The translations under genes were made by a program, and so were the position numbers. From NCBI GenBank assembly GCA_026129465.1, contig JAHCIA010000001.1, positions 3,431,583 to 3,495,582 on the forward strand: 64,000 nt of DNA, in the 5' to 3' direction. This document shows, in pieces, positions 1 through 8,269 of this stretch; positions within the stretch are counted from its first letter, which is position 1, and each line of letters begins with the position of its first letter. Under the pieces are notes generated by a model. It was given only the letters and a program-made list of their open reading frames with translations, ran no database searches and was not told the DNA's origin. The stretch comes from Flavobacteriales bacterium. Its GTDB lineage: Bacteria; Bacteroidota; Bacteroidia; Flavobacteriales_F; PHOS-HE28.

Positions 1-1
1 G

Positions 2-112
2 ATCGTGGAGACACGGACGCCCAAGTGGGCGTGGTGGACGCTGGCCTTGGCCTTACTGCTCACGTTGTGGCGCCTTTGGCCGCTGCTGAAACGATCGATC
101 AAACCCCTTTGA
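2..112 (+). CDS. C-terminal part of a small membrane protein, phage module
   Basis: An open frame enters from the left edge and stops at 110-112. The visible 36 residues hold one hydrophobic segment (WWTLALALLLTLW) and a basic tail (KRSIKPL). It lies 4 nt before the next phage gene on the same strand. A holin or other small phage membrane protein is possible, but the visible part is too short to assign. Confidence 0.5.
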   Translation: MVETRTPKWAWWTLALALLLTLWRLWPLLKRSIKPL

Positions 113-116
113 CCTG

Positions 117-623
117 ATGACGGCAGCGCAAGGCGCGGCGGCCTACTTCGCCGAGAATCCGGAGGTGGACAGCGTGCTGGCCACCAGCGATGGCAATGTG
201 TGGCCGCTGGCCCAGCTGAGCCTGGCCACTCACCACGCCACGCGCAACAGCCTGGCGGCGCCTGGCACCGTGGATCGCGAGGACCTGGAGGAGGAGATCG
301 CCGTGGCTGAGCTGATCCTGATGGCCATGGGCAGCCGCACAGACGCGAGCAAGGGCGTGACCAAGGTGGCCGTGCCTGTAGAGCCGGTGCAGCCCCCAAC
401 CTATGAACAGGCTCGCGCCGAACTAGCCACCGCACTGGGCATCGCCGCACTGACCGACCTGGACGAGAGGTACACGGAGGATGGTGTGGTGCTGCTCGCG
501 ATCGATGCGGTGATCGCCACCTGGTACCGCAGCGGCATGACCGTGGCCGCATGGGCCGCGCAGAGCAAGGCCGTGCGAGAAGCCGCCGTCGCGGCGGAGT
601 TCCCTGACTTCATCACCCTGTAA
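117..623 (+). CDS. phage structural-module protein with DGNVW motif
   Basis: This 168-residue protein sits at the head of the tail cluster, and its stop codon overlaps the next start (TAATG). Residues 8-45 carry the pattern YFA-x-NP-x-VDSV-x-AT-x-DGNVW followed by a His/Ala/Asn-rich stretch. The same pattern occurs at the start of the next gene, so the two are partial paralogues. The middle is acidic and the rest looks helical. Similar 'TSDG' stretches are, from memory, common in hypothetical proteins of Bacteroidota phages near head and tail genes. Function is not recognised. Confidence 0.7.
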   Translation: MTAAQGAAAYFAENPEVDSVLATSDGNVWPLAQLSLATHHATRNSLAAPGTVDREDLEEEIAVAELILMAMGSRTDASKGVTKVAVPVEPVQPPTYEQARAELATALGIAALTDLDERYTEDGVVLLAIDAVIATWYRSGMTVAAWAAQSKAVREAAVAAEFPDFITL

Positions 624-1015
624 TGATCACCATGCACATCTCAAAGATCCATCTGGCCGCAGCCCTTGCTGTTTTCGCACAGTACGCAGATGCACAGGAA
701 GTGTACGTGACCGATGATGGCAATGTGTGGCTGCCCGGTGCCAAGCACCTGGCGTACACCCATGCCAAGGCCAACAAGCTGCCAGCACCGACGCGCGTAG
801 AGCGCAAGCATGCAGATGTGGTGGATGGTCTGCGGCAACTGCTGAAGGGCACCGACAAGGCCGCCGCCGACAAGGCTGCTGCCGACAAGGCCGCCGCCGA
901 CAAGGCTGCTGCTGACAAGGCTGCTGCCGACAAGGCCGCCGCCGACAAGGCTGCTGCTGACAAGGCTGCTGCCGACAAGGCCGCCGCCAACAAGGCTGGC
1001 AAAAAGGGCAAGTAA
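623..1015 (+). CDS. phage protein with DGNVW motif and KAAAD repeat tail
   Basis: This 130-residue protein repeats the N-terminal motif of the upstream gene (V-x-VTDDGNVW, then LAYTHAKANKLPAP). It ends in about nine tandem KAAAD pentapeptides and a KKGK tail. The start overlaps the previous stop. The N-terminal hydrophobic stretch could be mistaken for a signal peptide, but it aligns with the helix before DGNVW in the paralogue, so it is probably part of the domain. The repeat should form a Lys/Asp-Ala helix that is long and highly charged. Role unknown; a structural or decoration protein is possible. Confidence 0.7.
   Translation: MITMHISKIHLAAALAVFAQYADAQEVYVTDDGNVWLPGAKHLAYTHAKANKLPAPTRVERKHADVVDGLRQLLKGTDKAAADKAAADKAAADKAAADKAAADKAAADKAAADKAAADKAAANKAGKKGK
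854..988 (+). repeat. nine tandem 15-bp units coding KAAAD
   Basis: Nine units start with GACAAGG and differ only at third positions. There are three variants (A ending GCCGCCGCC, B ending GCTGCTGCC, C ending GCTGCTGCT) in the order A-B-A-C-B-A-C-B-A. The nested A-C-B period points to expansion by slippage or unequal recombination of a 45-bp unit. The repeat also opens long frames on the opposite strand. Confidence 0.95.
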
Positions 1016-1049
1016 CACCGCGCTCGAACGCGCATTGAACGACCGATAA

Positions 1050-2327
1050 ATGAGCTTTCGCGGCCCAGAGATATTCAAGCTGAACGGCGGCCTCGGCCAG
1101 ACCGCGCCCAGCGATCGCAACGTGTTCGGCTTGATCGTGGCCAATGGCTACGAAGTGAGCGACACCTTCGAGTTCGGCCAGGTCTACAGGCTCACCAGCA
1201 TCGAGGATGCCGAAGCCCTTGGCCTGAGTCCAGCCTCCGACGCCAACAACGCCGATGACACCACGGCGCTCATTTGGTACAACATCGACGAGTGGTTCCG
1301 CACCAACCCGGACGGCACGCTCTACGTGTTCAACGGAGAGGAGGTGGCCACCGCCAACCTCTTCGCGGCCAACGGTCCGGCGAACGCCCTGCTGTCGGCC
1401 TCCGAGAATGGCATCCGTGGCCTGGGAATCATCTTCGGCTTCGACCCCGAACCAGCAGAGCCATACACCATCACCGGCGGCTTCGCGGATTTCGTTACCC
1501 AGGCCCGCAGCGCGGCGCAGACCTGGGTGGAGGCCCGCGCTACCGAGCACATCTACATTGATGTGGTGGTGATCGAGGGCGCCTTCGCCGCACCGGTGCT
1601 GGTGGACCAGAAGACGGCCGATGCGCCGCAGGTACATATCACGGTGGCCTGCGATCATGGCTACCTGGATGAATACGACGAAGCCTTTCTGCGTACCGCC
1701 TCGGTGGGCACCGCCCTGGCCGCCATCGGTGTGCGCATGCTGAGCGAGAGCATGGGCAGCGTGGTGCTTGAGCGATATCCGAGCGCCGCACGCGGTCGAG
1801 CCAACTACAGCCTGGTGGACACCCGCCGTGGCCGATGGATGAAGCCTGGCCTGAGCAGCGGCGTGCTGGTGGCCGACACCACGCAGAGCTACCGCGATGA
1901 GCTGACCGACAAGGCGTATGGCTACGCGGGCAGCTACGAGAGCTATCCAGGCGTGTACTTCAACGCCGACCCCACCTGCACGCTGGTCACGGACGACTTC
2001 AATACCATCCACATCAACCGGGTGTGGAACGAGAGCGCCCGGATGGTGCGCCGCGCGCTGATCCCCAAGATGAACAGCCGGGTGCGCATCGACTCGACCA
2101 CCGGGCGCATCGCACCGGCCACCATCGCCGATTGGGATGCAGCGGCAAAGCGCCAGCTGGACACCCTGCTCGCCGAGGGCGAGATCAGCGACTACACGTT
2201 CAGCTTGGACCCCGAGCAGGATGTGATCGCCCAAGGCAAGGTGAAGACGCGGCTGCGCATCGTGCCGCAGGGCATCGCCAAGGAGATCGAGGGCGAGATC
2301 GGATTCACGAACCCAGCACAAGCCTAA
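1050..2327 (+). CDS. contractile tail sheath protein (DUF2586-like)
   Basis: At 425 residues, followed 3 nt later by the tube gene, this has the size and position of a contractile tail sheath. The C-terminal part is typical of sheaths: a WNESARMVRRALIPK helix, an ADWDAAAKRQLDTLL segment, then LRIVPQGIAKEIEGEIGFTNP, the strands that link neighbouring sheath subunits. The N-terminus (RGPEIFKLNGGLG) resembles the DUF2586 sheath-like family of Bacteroidota and Mu-like phages. It would polymerise around the tube and contract. Confidence 0.85.
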   Translation: MSFRGPEIFKLNGGLGQTAPSDRNVFGLIVANGYEVSDTFEFGQVYRLTSIEDAEALGLSPASDANNADDTTALIWYNIDEWFRTNPDGTLYVFNGEEVATANLFAANGPANALLSASENGIRGLGIIFGFDPEPAEPYTITGGFADFVTQARSAAQTWVEARATEHIYIDVVVIEGAFAAPVLVDQKTADAPQVHITVACDHGYLDEYDEAFLRTASVGTALAAIGVRMLSESMGSVVLERYPSAARGRANYSLVDTRRGRWMKPGLSSGVLVADTTQSYRDELTDKAYGYAGSYESYPGVYFNADPTCTLVTDDFNTIHINRVWNESARMVRRALIPKMNSRVRIDSTTGRIAPATIADWDAAAKRQLDTLLAEGEISDYTFSLDPEQDVIAQGKVKTRLRIVPQGIAKEIEGEIGFTNPAQA

Positions 2328-2330
2328 GCC

Positions 2331-2759
2331 ATGGCAGAGATCATCAACAACTTCGGGAAGGTCGCCGGTTGGAACAGCCAGCAGGCCGTGCTGTTCGGCC
2401 GCAAGCTGGTGGGCATCAGCAAGATCATGTACAAGGACACCAGCGAGGTGGAATCCGTGTACGGAGCTGGTAAGTACCCCATTGGTATTGGTGACGGCAA
2501 CTACAGCGCCGAATGTGCCTTTACCATCAGCGATGAGGAGATGCGTGGCATCCTGTCCTCCTTGCCCCCCGGCCAGCGCATCCAGGACATTCCGCCATTC
2601 GATTGGCCGGTGCTCACCATCCGCAATGGCCGCGTGACCAAGGACGTGATCCGCAACGTGCAGTTCAAGGGCATCGGCAAGGAGGTCTCGCAGAACGACA
2701 AGAGCATCAACTACGAGACCGACACCCACTGCTCGCACATCGACTGGAACGTGCAGTAA
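2331..2759 (+). CDS. tail tube protein
   Basis: This 142-residue protein lies immediately after the sheath gene, the usual position of the inner tube subunit. It has the short beta-rich layout of P2 FII/T4 gp19-like tubes (alternating strands such as YSAECAFTISDEEM and VIRNVQFKGIGKEVS). It would form the hexameric tube inside the sheath. Assignment is by size, order and strand pattern. Confidence 0.75.
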   Translation: MAEIINNFGKVAGWNSQQAVLFGRKLVGISKIMYKDTSEVESVYGAGKYPIGIGDGNYSAECAFTISDEEMRGILSSLPPGQRIQDIPPFDWPVLTIRNGRVTKDVIRNVQFKGIGKEVSQNDKSINYETDTHCSHIDWNVQ

Positions 2760-2795
2760 TCCACGCCAAGGCACCCATTCAAAACCCACCCCGCA

Positions 2796-3146
2796 ATGGA
2801 TACGAAGAAAGAGGAGAAGCGCCTGCCTGATGGCGTGACGCAAGAGCAGATGAACCAGCTTGCCCGCCAGCATGGACAGGTGTTTCCTGTGCGCGTGAAG
2901 AAGGATGGCAAGCAGTTCTGCGGCCTGTTCCGCAAGCCCAAGCTGAGCGACATGAGCGCTGCTGCTGCGGTGGGCATGAACGACCCCCTTGCCGCTGGCG
3001 ACCTGGTGTACAACAGCTGCAAGCTGGCCGCCGACCCCGAGATGGACAGCGACGATGAGGTACATCTGGCTGCGGTGAAGTCGGTGCAATCGCTCTTTCG
3101 CGTGCTCGAGGCAGAGGTGGGGGAAGCGTTCGGCGTCGGCGTATAA
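2796..3146 (+). CDS. tail assembly chaperone, short form
   Basis: This 116-residue protein lies between the tube and tape measure genes, where P2 gpE, lambda gpG and their analogues sit. The text (FRKPKLSDMSAAAAV, then DPLAAGDLVYNSCKL and DDEVHLAAVKSVQSLF) resembles Bacteroidota phage tail chaperones. Near the end the codons GTG GGG GAA (3117-3125) contain five G residues, and a -1 shift there enters another open frame to 3322. It probably binds the tape measure protein during assembly. Confidence 0.7.
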   Translation: MDTKKEEKRLPDGVTQEQMNQLARQHGQVFPVRVKKDGKQFCGLFRKPKLSDMSAAAAVGMNDPLAAGDLVYNSCKLAADPEMDSDDEVHLAAVKSVQSLFRVLEAEVGEAFGVGV

Positions 3147-3322
3147 GCACCGACCACGACGCCGACCAACTGCGAAAGGGGCGCGCCCTGGTGCGAAGCG
3201 AGTTCTGCCTTGACCCGGACACCCTCTCGGATAGTGAGTTCATAGACCGGTGGATAGAAGCCGACTGGCTGCTGCACCACAAGGCCGAGCTGCTCGGTAA
3301 GCGGCTTGGCCTGATCAAGTAA
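3122..3322 (+). CDS. -1 frameshift extension of the tail assembly chaperone
   Basis: The -1 frame relative to the chaperone is open from the G run at 3119-3123 to a TAA at 3320-3322, right before the tape measure ATG at 3323. It codes a charged helical tail including DQLRKGRALVRSEF, FIDRWIEADWLLHHK and AELLGKRLGLIK. It has no good start of its own. The fusion product would be about 175 residues. Two-product chaperones made by -1 frameshift at this place are conserved in lambda- and P2-type phages; here the slip is inferred from the sequence only. Confidence 0.6.
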   Translation, partial: GSVRRRRISTDHDADQLRKGRALVRSEFCLDPDTLSDSEFIDRWIEADWLLHHKAELLGKRLGLIK

Positions 3323-5374
3323 ATGGCCGACCGCGTCGTCATAGACATAGGAATCCTCCAGGGGGTCTTCGGCGACCTCGCCAAGCTGCAAGAGCAGATC
3401 GGCGGCATCGCCCCGGCTGTGGCTGGTGTAGATAGGGCTGCCGGGCAGGCATTCGGCAATTTCGGCCAGCACGCCGCCGGAGCACAAGGGGCCATGTCTG
3501 GTTTGGAGCAGGGTGTTGACCTGGGTATGCGCAATATGGTAGCCGACATCATGGCACCATTGGCCAAGACGCATGAGCTGGAGAGCAAGCTGCGCAGCCT
3601 GGGTGAGCGGGTCCGGACCAGCAGGAGCGTTGGTGAGATCGTGAAGCTGAAGAAGGAGATCGCCGCCACACAGAAGGAGCTCGACGGCGTGGATACCGGC
3701 GCGATGGAGAGGAAGGTAGGCGGCGGGGTTGCTCGAATGCGCAACATGTTCAAGGGGCTGGCGTCACCCATTGCCGGAGTCTTTGCCGTTGGCGCGGTGA
3801 CCAAGTTCGGCGGCGAGGTTTTCAAGGTGGCGGCCAAGAATCAGTATTTCGAGAGCTCTCTGATGGCGATCACGCACAGCATGGAGAAGGTCCATGAAAT
3901 ACAGCGTGACGTGGCAGAGTTCAGCAAGCGCGCCACCGTGCTTGATACCGAGGAGATCATGGGCGTGGCCAAGCAGTTCGCCCTCCAGTTCGATCACAAG
4001 GATATCATCCACCGTATGGATGCCATCGGTCAGGCTGCTGCGGCCGTGGGCGCCGATTTCGCAAGTGTCTCCGACCTCTACTCCAAGATCGCCGGAGGAC
4101 GAAAGGTCACCTCGAATGAAGTAGACGCTATGGTGAGTGCAGGCCTTCCGATGTGGAAGGCGCTGTCTGACGCGACCGGCAAGACGGACGCCCAGGTGCG
4201 AGAGATGGTGAAGAAGGGTGAGGTAGGTTTCAAGCAGTGGGCCGCCGCATTCAATGTGATGGGCGGAGAGAGCGGATACTTCGCGGGCAAGTGGGACCAG
4301 GTGGCGCAGACGTTGGATGGCAAGCTCGGTACACTGAGGAGCAGCTTCCGGGAATTCCAGAGCCGCATAGGAGAGCTGGCGGCGCCGTTGTTCTTCAAGG
4401 GGATCGACATGATGAGCAGGGGCTTGGATATCCTGAGACGAGGATTCGAGTGGGTCGTGTCGAACGGCGACACGATCAAGGATGTCCTTTACGGCATCGC
4501 CGTTGGTACGGCGGCTTACACAGCGCTGCTTCTGTACAACAATGCGGCTTTGATCTACAACAGTGCGCTACAGGCCATGGCTGCGGTGAAGACTGCCGCT
4601 CTGGCTGCATGGACAGCGCTCACGACTGGCTCCGTGGCTGGCGCCACTGCCGCGCAGTGGAGTTGGAATGCCGCCTTGACCGCCAATCCGATAGGCGCGG
4701 TGATCATGCTCGTAGTGGCTCTCGTTGGTGCGGTCATCTACGCCTGGAACAACTTCGAGGAGTTCCGAGGATTTCTCTATGGCCTATGGGCAAGCGTGAA
4801 GGAGACCTTCTCGGGCATGTGGGATATCATTAGCGGCCTGTTCAAGGGCATGGTGGAGGTGGCCCGCACGGCGGCGCATGTGCTGGACGCCGTGTTCTCG
4901 AATCCATTCAAGGATGGTTATCTGGACGGCATCAAGAGCGCGGTGGGAGAGCATGTCAACGCCATCGCATCCTTGGTGAGCGAGGTGGCCGACGTGCCCA
5001 ATGCCCTGGCCGATGTGGCCAATCGCAGTGCCGTTGCGGCCGTGAAGGGATTTCAGGAGGGAGTGGCCGCACTCCACGAAGACAACCGCGATCCGCTCAG
5101 TTCGCCAGGACTCGACGCAACGCACGCAGGGCATGGCCAAGACCTTGGGGCGTCGGGCCTGGTCGGTGGTCCGAGCGGGCCTGGCTCTTCCGCCGGGGAT
5201 GGCGTTACGGTAGGCGACAGAGGCGGCAGCGGCCGCACTATCAACGTGGACATCAAGATGACCAACAACTTCAACCTGCCCAAGGACGGCAACATGGGTG
5301 CGCGCGAGGCCGCTGAGCGCATCGTTGGAGACCTGACGCGCAAGTTCAACGACTGGCAATTCGCCGCTGGATAA
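3323..5374 (+). CDS. tail tape measure protein
   Basis: This 683-residue protein is the longest in the tail cluster. Residues about 70-125 form a coiled coil. Residues about 205-290 (VAKQFALQFDHKD, DLYSKIAGGRKVTSNEVDAMV, GLPMWKALSDATG) match the N-terminal domain typical of tape measure proteins. Residues about 390-500 are alanine-rich and hydrophobic with several possible membrane segments, as in tape measures that act in DNA or effector delivery. Its length would set a short to medium tail. The start follows the chaperone TAA directly, and the stop overlaps the next ATG. Confidence 0.88.
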   Translation: MADRVVIDIGILQGVFGDLAKLQEQIGGIAPAVAGVDRAAGQAFGNFGQHAAGAQGAMSGLEQGVDLGMRNMVADIMAPLAKTHELESKLRSLGERVRTSRSVGEIVKLKKEIAATQKELDGVDTGAMERKVGGGVARMRNMFKGLASPIAGVFAVGAVTKFGGEVFKVAAKNQYFESSLMAITHSMEKVHEIQRDVAEFSKRATVLDTEEIMGVAKQFALQFDHKDIIHRMDAIGQAAAAVGADFASVSDLYSKIAGGRKVTSNEVDAMVSAGLPMWKALSDATGKTDAQVREMVKKGEVGFKQWAAAFNVMGGESGYFAGKWDQVAQTLDGKLGTLRSSFREFQSRIGELAAPLFFKGIDMMSRGLDILRRGFEWVVSNGDTIKDVLYGIAVGTAAYTALLLYNNAALIYNSALQAMAAVKTAALAAWTALTTGSVAGATAAQWSWNAALTANPIGAVIMLVVALVGAVIYAWNNFEEFRGFLYGLWASVKETFSGMWDIISGLFKGMVEVARTAAHVLDAVFSNPFKDGYLDGIKSAVGEHVNAIASLVSEVADVPNALADVANRSAVAAVKGFQEGVAALHEDNRDPLSSPGLDATHAGHGQDLGASGLVGGPSGPGSSAGDGVTVGDRGGSGRTINVDIKMTNNFNLPKDGNMGAREAAERIVGDLTRKFNDWQFAAG

Positions 5375-6030
5375 TGGATCGCCTTCCGTTCACAGAGCCA
5401 CGATTCTCCGTGCCTACAGCGCTGGCGCAGCTATATGGCATCCTGCGCCCTGTTGCCTTCCCGGGCATGTCAGAGTTGGCCGAGCGCGAGGTGCCTGATG
5501 TGACGTTCTCGGGCATTCAGGTGTTGGGCGATGACGAGGTGCGCCAGGTGAGTTCACTGGGTACGCCCATCTGGCACCCGATCACCCTGCGTGGCGGCTT
5601 GTACAAGCGATACGCAACGAGCGGCAGCGTCGAGGAGGTCCAGCTTGCGGCGCTGCGACTGCCTATCAGCAGCATCAGCGAGATGAGCATGACGAAGGTG
5701 ATCACCAAGACGCAGGTGAGCGCCAGCGGGGCCACAGTGAAGGAGGTGTACAGCAATGGCGATTGGGAGATCAGACTCAGTGGCATACTGCTGGACGAGC
5801 GGTCGCAACCGAATGGTGCATCCTCTGTCGAGACCATGGAGGAGCGCATGCTGGAATTCGCCGAGCTGGCCGATAGTATCGGCGTGGACAGCGACATCTA
5901 CAACCGCCGAGGCATAGACCGGCTGGTGATACGATCGGTCTCATTCACACAGATACCAGGCAGGCCGCGCATGATCGGGTACCAGATGCAGTGCGAGAGC
6001 GATGCACCTCTTGAACTGCTGATACGATGA
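5374..6030 (+). CDS. tail protein after the tape measure (DUF6046-like)
   Basis: This 218-residue protein starts on the last base of the tape measure stop codon. It has an early FSGIQVLGDDEVRQVSSLGTPIWHPITLRGG stretch and ends VRSVSFTQIPGRPRMIGYQMQCESDAP, which suggests a beta-rich distal tail or baseplate initiator. I recall this gene position in Bacteroidota phages as DUF6046, but that match was not checked. Confidence 0.55.
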   Translation: MDRLPFTEPRFSVPTALAQLYGILRPVAFPGMSELAEREVPDVTFSGIQVLGDDEVRQVSSLGTPIWHPITLRGGLYKRYATSGSVEEVQLAALRLPISSISEMSMTKVITKTQVSASGATVKEVYSNGDWEIRLSGILLDERSQPNGASSVETMEERMLEFAELADSIGVDSDIYNRRGIDRLVIRSVSFTQIPGRPRMIGYQMQCESDAPLELLIR

Positions 6031-6233
6031 TGGAACACCACGCATCCGATAGTCCCTGGGCAACGATACTGCTGAGCATGGCAGCAGGCATTGTGAGCTG
6101 GCTGGCCGACCCACTGCTGTGGCGAGCTCTCGCGGTTGCTGCTGCGTGTGGCTTTGTCGGAGGCGTGTTCAAGGCCGCAGGCCTTTGGGCATGGAATAAG
6201 GCGCGTGATCGCCGCAGCGCTCGCAAGAGATGA
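6027..6233 (+). CDS. small two-segment membrane protein, holin-like
   Basis: The 68-residue product overlaps both neighbours by 4 nt. It has two hydrophobic segments (about residues 13-28 and 33-55, the second rich in Ala and Gly) and a strongly basic end (KARDRRSARKR). This is the build of a small holin. The place between two baseplate genes is unusual for a holin, so a particle-associated membrane protein is also possible. Confidence 0.5.
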   Translation: MMEHHASDSPWATILLSMAAGIVSWLADPLLWRALAVAAACGFVGGVFKAAGLWAWNKARDRRSARKR

Positions 6234-7201
6234 CACTCGCGATGTGCGCACATATCGTCTTTCCTGCCAACGCCAGGCGCGGCGAGCTATCGTTGCGCAA
6301 GGTGCATAGCGTGGAGATAAATACGAGCGTGCATGACGTGTGCCAGAGCGCCACCATCACGTTGCCACGAAACATTCCCGACTTCCGCAACAATGAATTG
6401 AAGAGCCTCCTGCGTCGCGGCGACGAGGTGAGGATATACCTGGGTTACGACGGCGTCCTGCGCGAGGTGGATTTCGCGGGGTTTGCCACCTCCGTAGGCG
6501 CTGCCGTGCCCGTGGTCATCGAGTGTCGCGATGGGTTGTTCAAGCTTCTTCAACAGCCGTTCAATAAGGCTTACAAGAACGCGCACGTGCCCACCATGGT
6601 GAAGGACCTGGTTGGCGATGCCTATAAGGTGCAGGCCATGGATGCACACATAGGGCCGGTGCGGATAGAGAAGGCCCGCAAGGCCGATGCCTTCAAGGCT
6701 CTGAAGGATGAATTCGGCCTGGTGACCTACCTGAAAGGTGACACCGTGTACTGCGGCGTGCTGTTCGATGCCGATGCACGCACGGTGGCCTACGGCATTG
6801 AGCGCAACGTCAAGAGCAGCGACCTGAAGTATCGCACGGCCGACGAGGTGAGCCTGAAGGTGACGGCTAAGAGCGTGCAGGTGAACGGTGATAAGGCGCT
6901 GAGCGTGGAGGTGGGCGACCCTGACGGTGAGAGCCGAACACTGCACTACTACGGCATCCCCAGCGAGGGTGAGCTTAAGAAGCTGGCCACCGCCGATTTG
7001 GAGAAGTTCAAGTTCGATGGATATGAGGGCGGCTTCAAGGCCTTTGGTATCCCCTTCTGCCAGTACGGCGACAAGGTGCAGCTCTCCAGCAGCGACCATC
7101 CGGAGCGGGATGGCCAATACCTGGCCGAAGCGGTGACCGTATCGTTCGGGCCTGATGGCTTTGAACGCCACATCAAACTCGCTCAGCAATGGATAGCCTA
7201 G
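6230..7201 (+). CDS. baseplate hub protein (gpD/gp27-like)
   Basis: This 323-residue protein sits directly before the spike gene, as late-control gpD does in P2. The N-terminal half has alternating strands (VHSVEINTSVHDVCQSATITLPR, DEVRIYLGYDG) and the C-terminal half a small domain ending in AEAVTVSFGPDGFERHIKLAQ. The gene overlaps the spike gene by 13 nt. It would form the hub ring linking tube and spike. Assignment rests mainly on order and size. Confidence 0.65.
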   Translation: MTLAMCAHIVFPANARRGELSLRKVHSVEINTSVHDVCQSATITLPRNIPDFRNNELKSLLRRGDEVRIYLGYDGVLREVDFAGFATSVGAAVPVVIECRDGLFKLLQQPFNKAYKNAHVPTMVKDLVGDAYKVQAMDAHIGPVRIEKARKADAFKALKDEFGLVTYLKGDTVYCGVLFDADARTVAYGIERNVKSSDLKYRTADEVSLKVTAKSVQVNGDKALSVEVGDPDGESRTLHYYGIPSEGELKKLATADLEKFKFDGYEGGFKAFGIPFCQYGDKVQLSSSDHPERDGQYLAEAVTVSFGPDGFERHIKLAQQWIA

Positions 7202-7689
7202 AGAAGCTGAAGCAGGCCATCATTGCGCAGGTGAAGGCCAATGTGCCGGTGCAGACCGTGTGGGCCGAGTGCCTGAGTGCAGACTCGTCCACCGGCACCA
7301 TGGTGGCCACCCGCGAGGGCTTGGAGTATGACGATGTTCTGTTGGGGCTGGGTGCCGACATTACGGTGCCAGAACCTGGCTCAAAGGTGCTGCTTGGCAT
7401 CATTGAGAACAAGCACGTGGCCACCTTCCTGCTCTTCGCTGAGAGCATCGCTGAGCGCCGCATCAACGGCAACGCTCTGGGCGGCATAGTGAAGGCTGAT
7501 GCTGTGGCGCAGGAGCTGGCCACCTTACAGGCTGAACTGAACCAGCTGAAGAGCCTGCTCAATGCCTGGGTGCCGGTGCCGAACGACGGTGGTGCTGCGC
7601 TGAAGACATCGCTAACGGCATGGGCTGGCCAGCCGGTGGCCACCACCAATAGCCAGCAACTGCAAAATCCGAAGGTGAGCCATGGCTGA
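7189..7689 (+). CDS. baseplate spike protein (gpV-like)
   Basis: A 166-residue protein with a helical N-terminus, an OB-fold-like middle (TVWAECLSADSSTGTMVATREG, LGADITVPEPGSKVLLGII) and the ending GGIVKADAVAQEL ... QNPKVSHG. From memory, that ending is characteristic of spike-like proteins in Bacteroidota phage baseplates. It would be the membrane-puncturing tip under the hub. It overlaps the gp25-like gene by 8 nt. Confidence 0.65.
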   Translation: MDSLEKLKQAIIAQVKANVPVQTVWAECLSADSSTGTMVATREGLEYDDVLLGLGADITVPEPGSKVLLGIIENKHVATFLLFAESIAERRINGNALGGIVKADAVAQELATLQAELNQLKSLLNAWVPVPNDGGAALKTSLTAWAGQPVATTNSQQLQNPKVSHG

Positions 7690-7963
7690 TCGCGGATTCA
7701 TGGTGGACGAAAAGGGCGAGCTGGTGCTCCGAAACGGCACCATCGCGGTGGGTGATACGCTCACTCAGGATGTGGCCTTGTTGATGCTGACAAACAAGGG
7801 GGAGGTCCGTCACGACATGTTCGCCGGTTGCGACCTGCTGCGCAGGATGAATAGCAGGATGTCCAGGTCGGAATTCGAGCGCATCGTTCGCATCCAATTG
7901 GAGCGCGACGGCAAGCAATGGCCTGTGGTGAAGGACGGCATAAGAATCCGGTCCAATGAGTAG
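7682..7963 (+). CDS. baseplate wedge protein, GPW/gp25 family
   Basis: This 93-residue protein has the length and layout of gp25-like wedge proteins: RNGTIAVGDTLTQDVALLMLTNKGEVRHDMFAGCDLL, then a helix with SRSEFERIVRIQLERDGKQW. It follows the spike gene as in P2 (V-W order) and overlaps both neighbours by 8 nt. It would join sheath and wedge at the baseplate. Confidence 0.75.
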   Translation: MADRGFMVDEKGELVLRNGTIAVGDTLTQDVALLMLTNKGEVRHDMFAGCDLLRRMNSRMSRSEFERIVRIQLERDGKQWPVVKDGIRIRSNE

Positions 7964-8267
7964 GAAGGTGATCATGGAACCTGGGCAATGCCTGGAAGAC
8001 ATCGCCCTCCAGGTGTACGGCAGCGTCGACGGCGCAGCGTGGCTGGTCTTTGACAACCCCAGCCACTTCCCGAATGGATTCAGCACTGACCTGGCGGCTG
8101 GTACAGAACTGACGCTGCGTGACGACATCATAGACCGAGCGGTGTACGAGACGGCGAGGAGATTGGGTGTTGTTCCCGCCAACGTGAACGCCGAACCGGC
8201 GACAACCGGTCCTGGCGGAGACTATAACGACGACTACAACGACGACCACTACAACGAGCCTATCTGA
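7956..8267 (+). CDS. LysM-like tail protein with acidic tail
   Basis: A 103-residue protein. Residues 4-55 read like a LysM/gpX fold (VIMEPGQCLEDIALQVYG ... LVFDNP ... TDLAAGTELTLRDD). The C-terminus is an unusual acidic and Tyr/Asn-rich tail (GGDYNDDYNDDHYNEP). LysM-like proteins in tail clusters usually join hub and tube. It overlaps the gp25-like gene by 8 nt. Confidence 0.6.
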   Translation: MSRKVIMEPGQCLEDIALQVYGSVDGAAWLVFDNPSHFPNGFSTDLAAGTELTLRDDIIDRAVYETARRLGVVPANVNAEPATTGPGGDYNDDYNDDHYNEPI

Positions 8268-8269
8268 CC

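Noticed and set aside
627..3089. Very long minus-strand open frame of 820 codons across the phage genes
   Set aside because: It runs antisense to the sheath, tube and KAAAD repeat genes, has low-complexity, His/Val/Leu-rich text and no family look. The repeat and G+C-rich third positions explain it.
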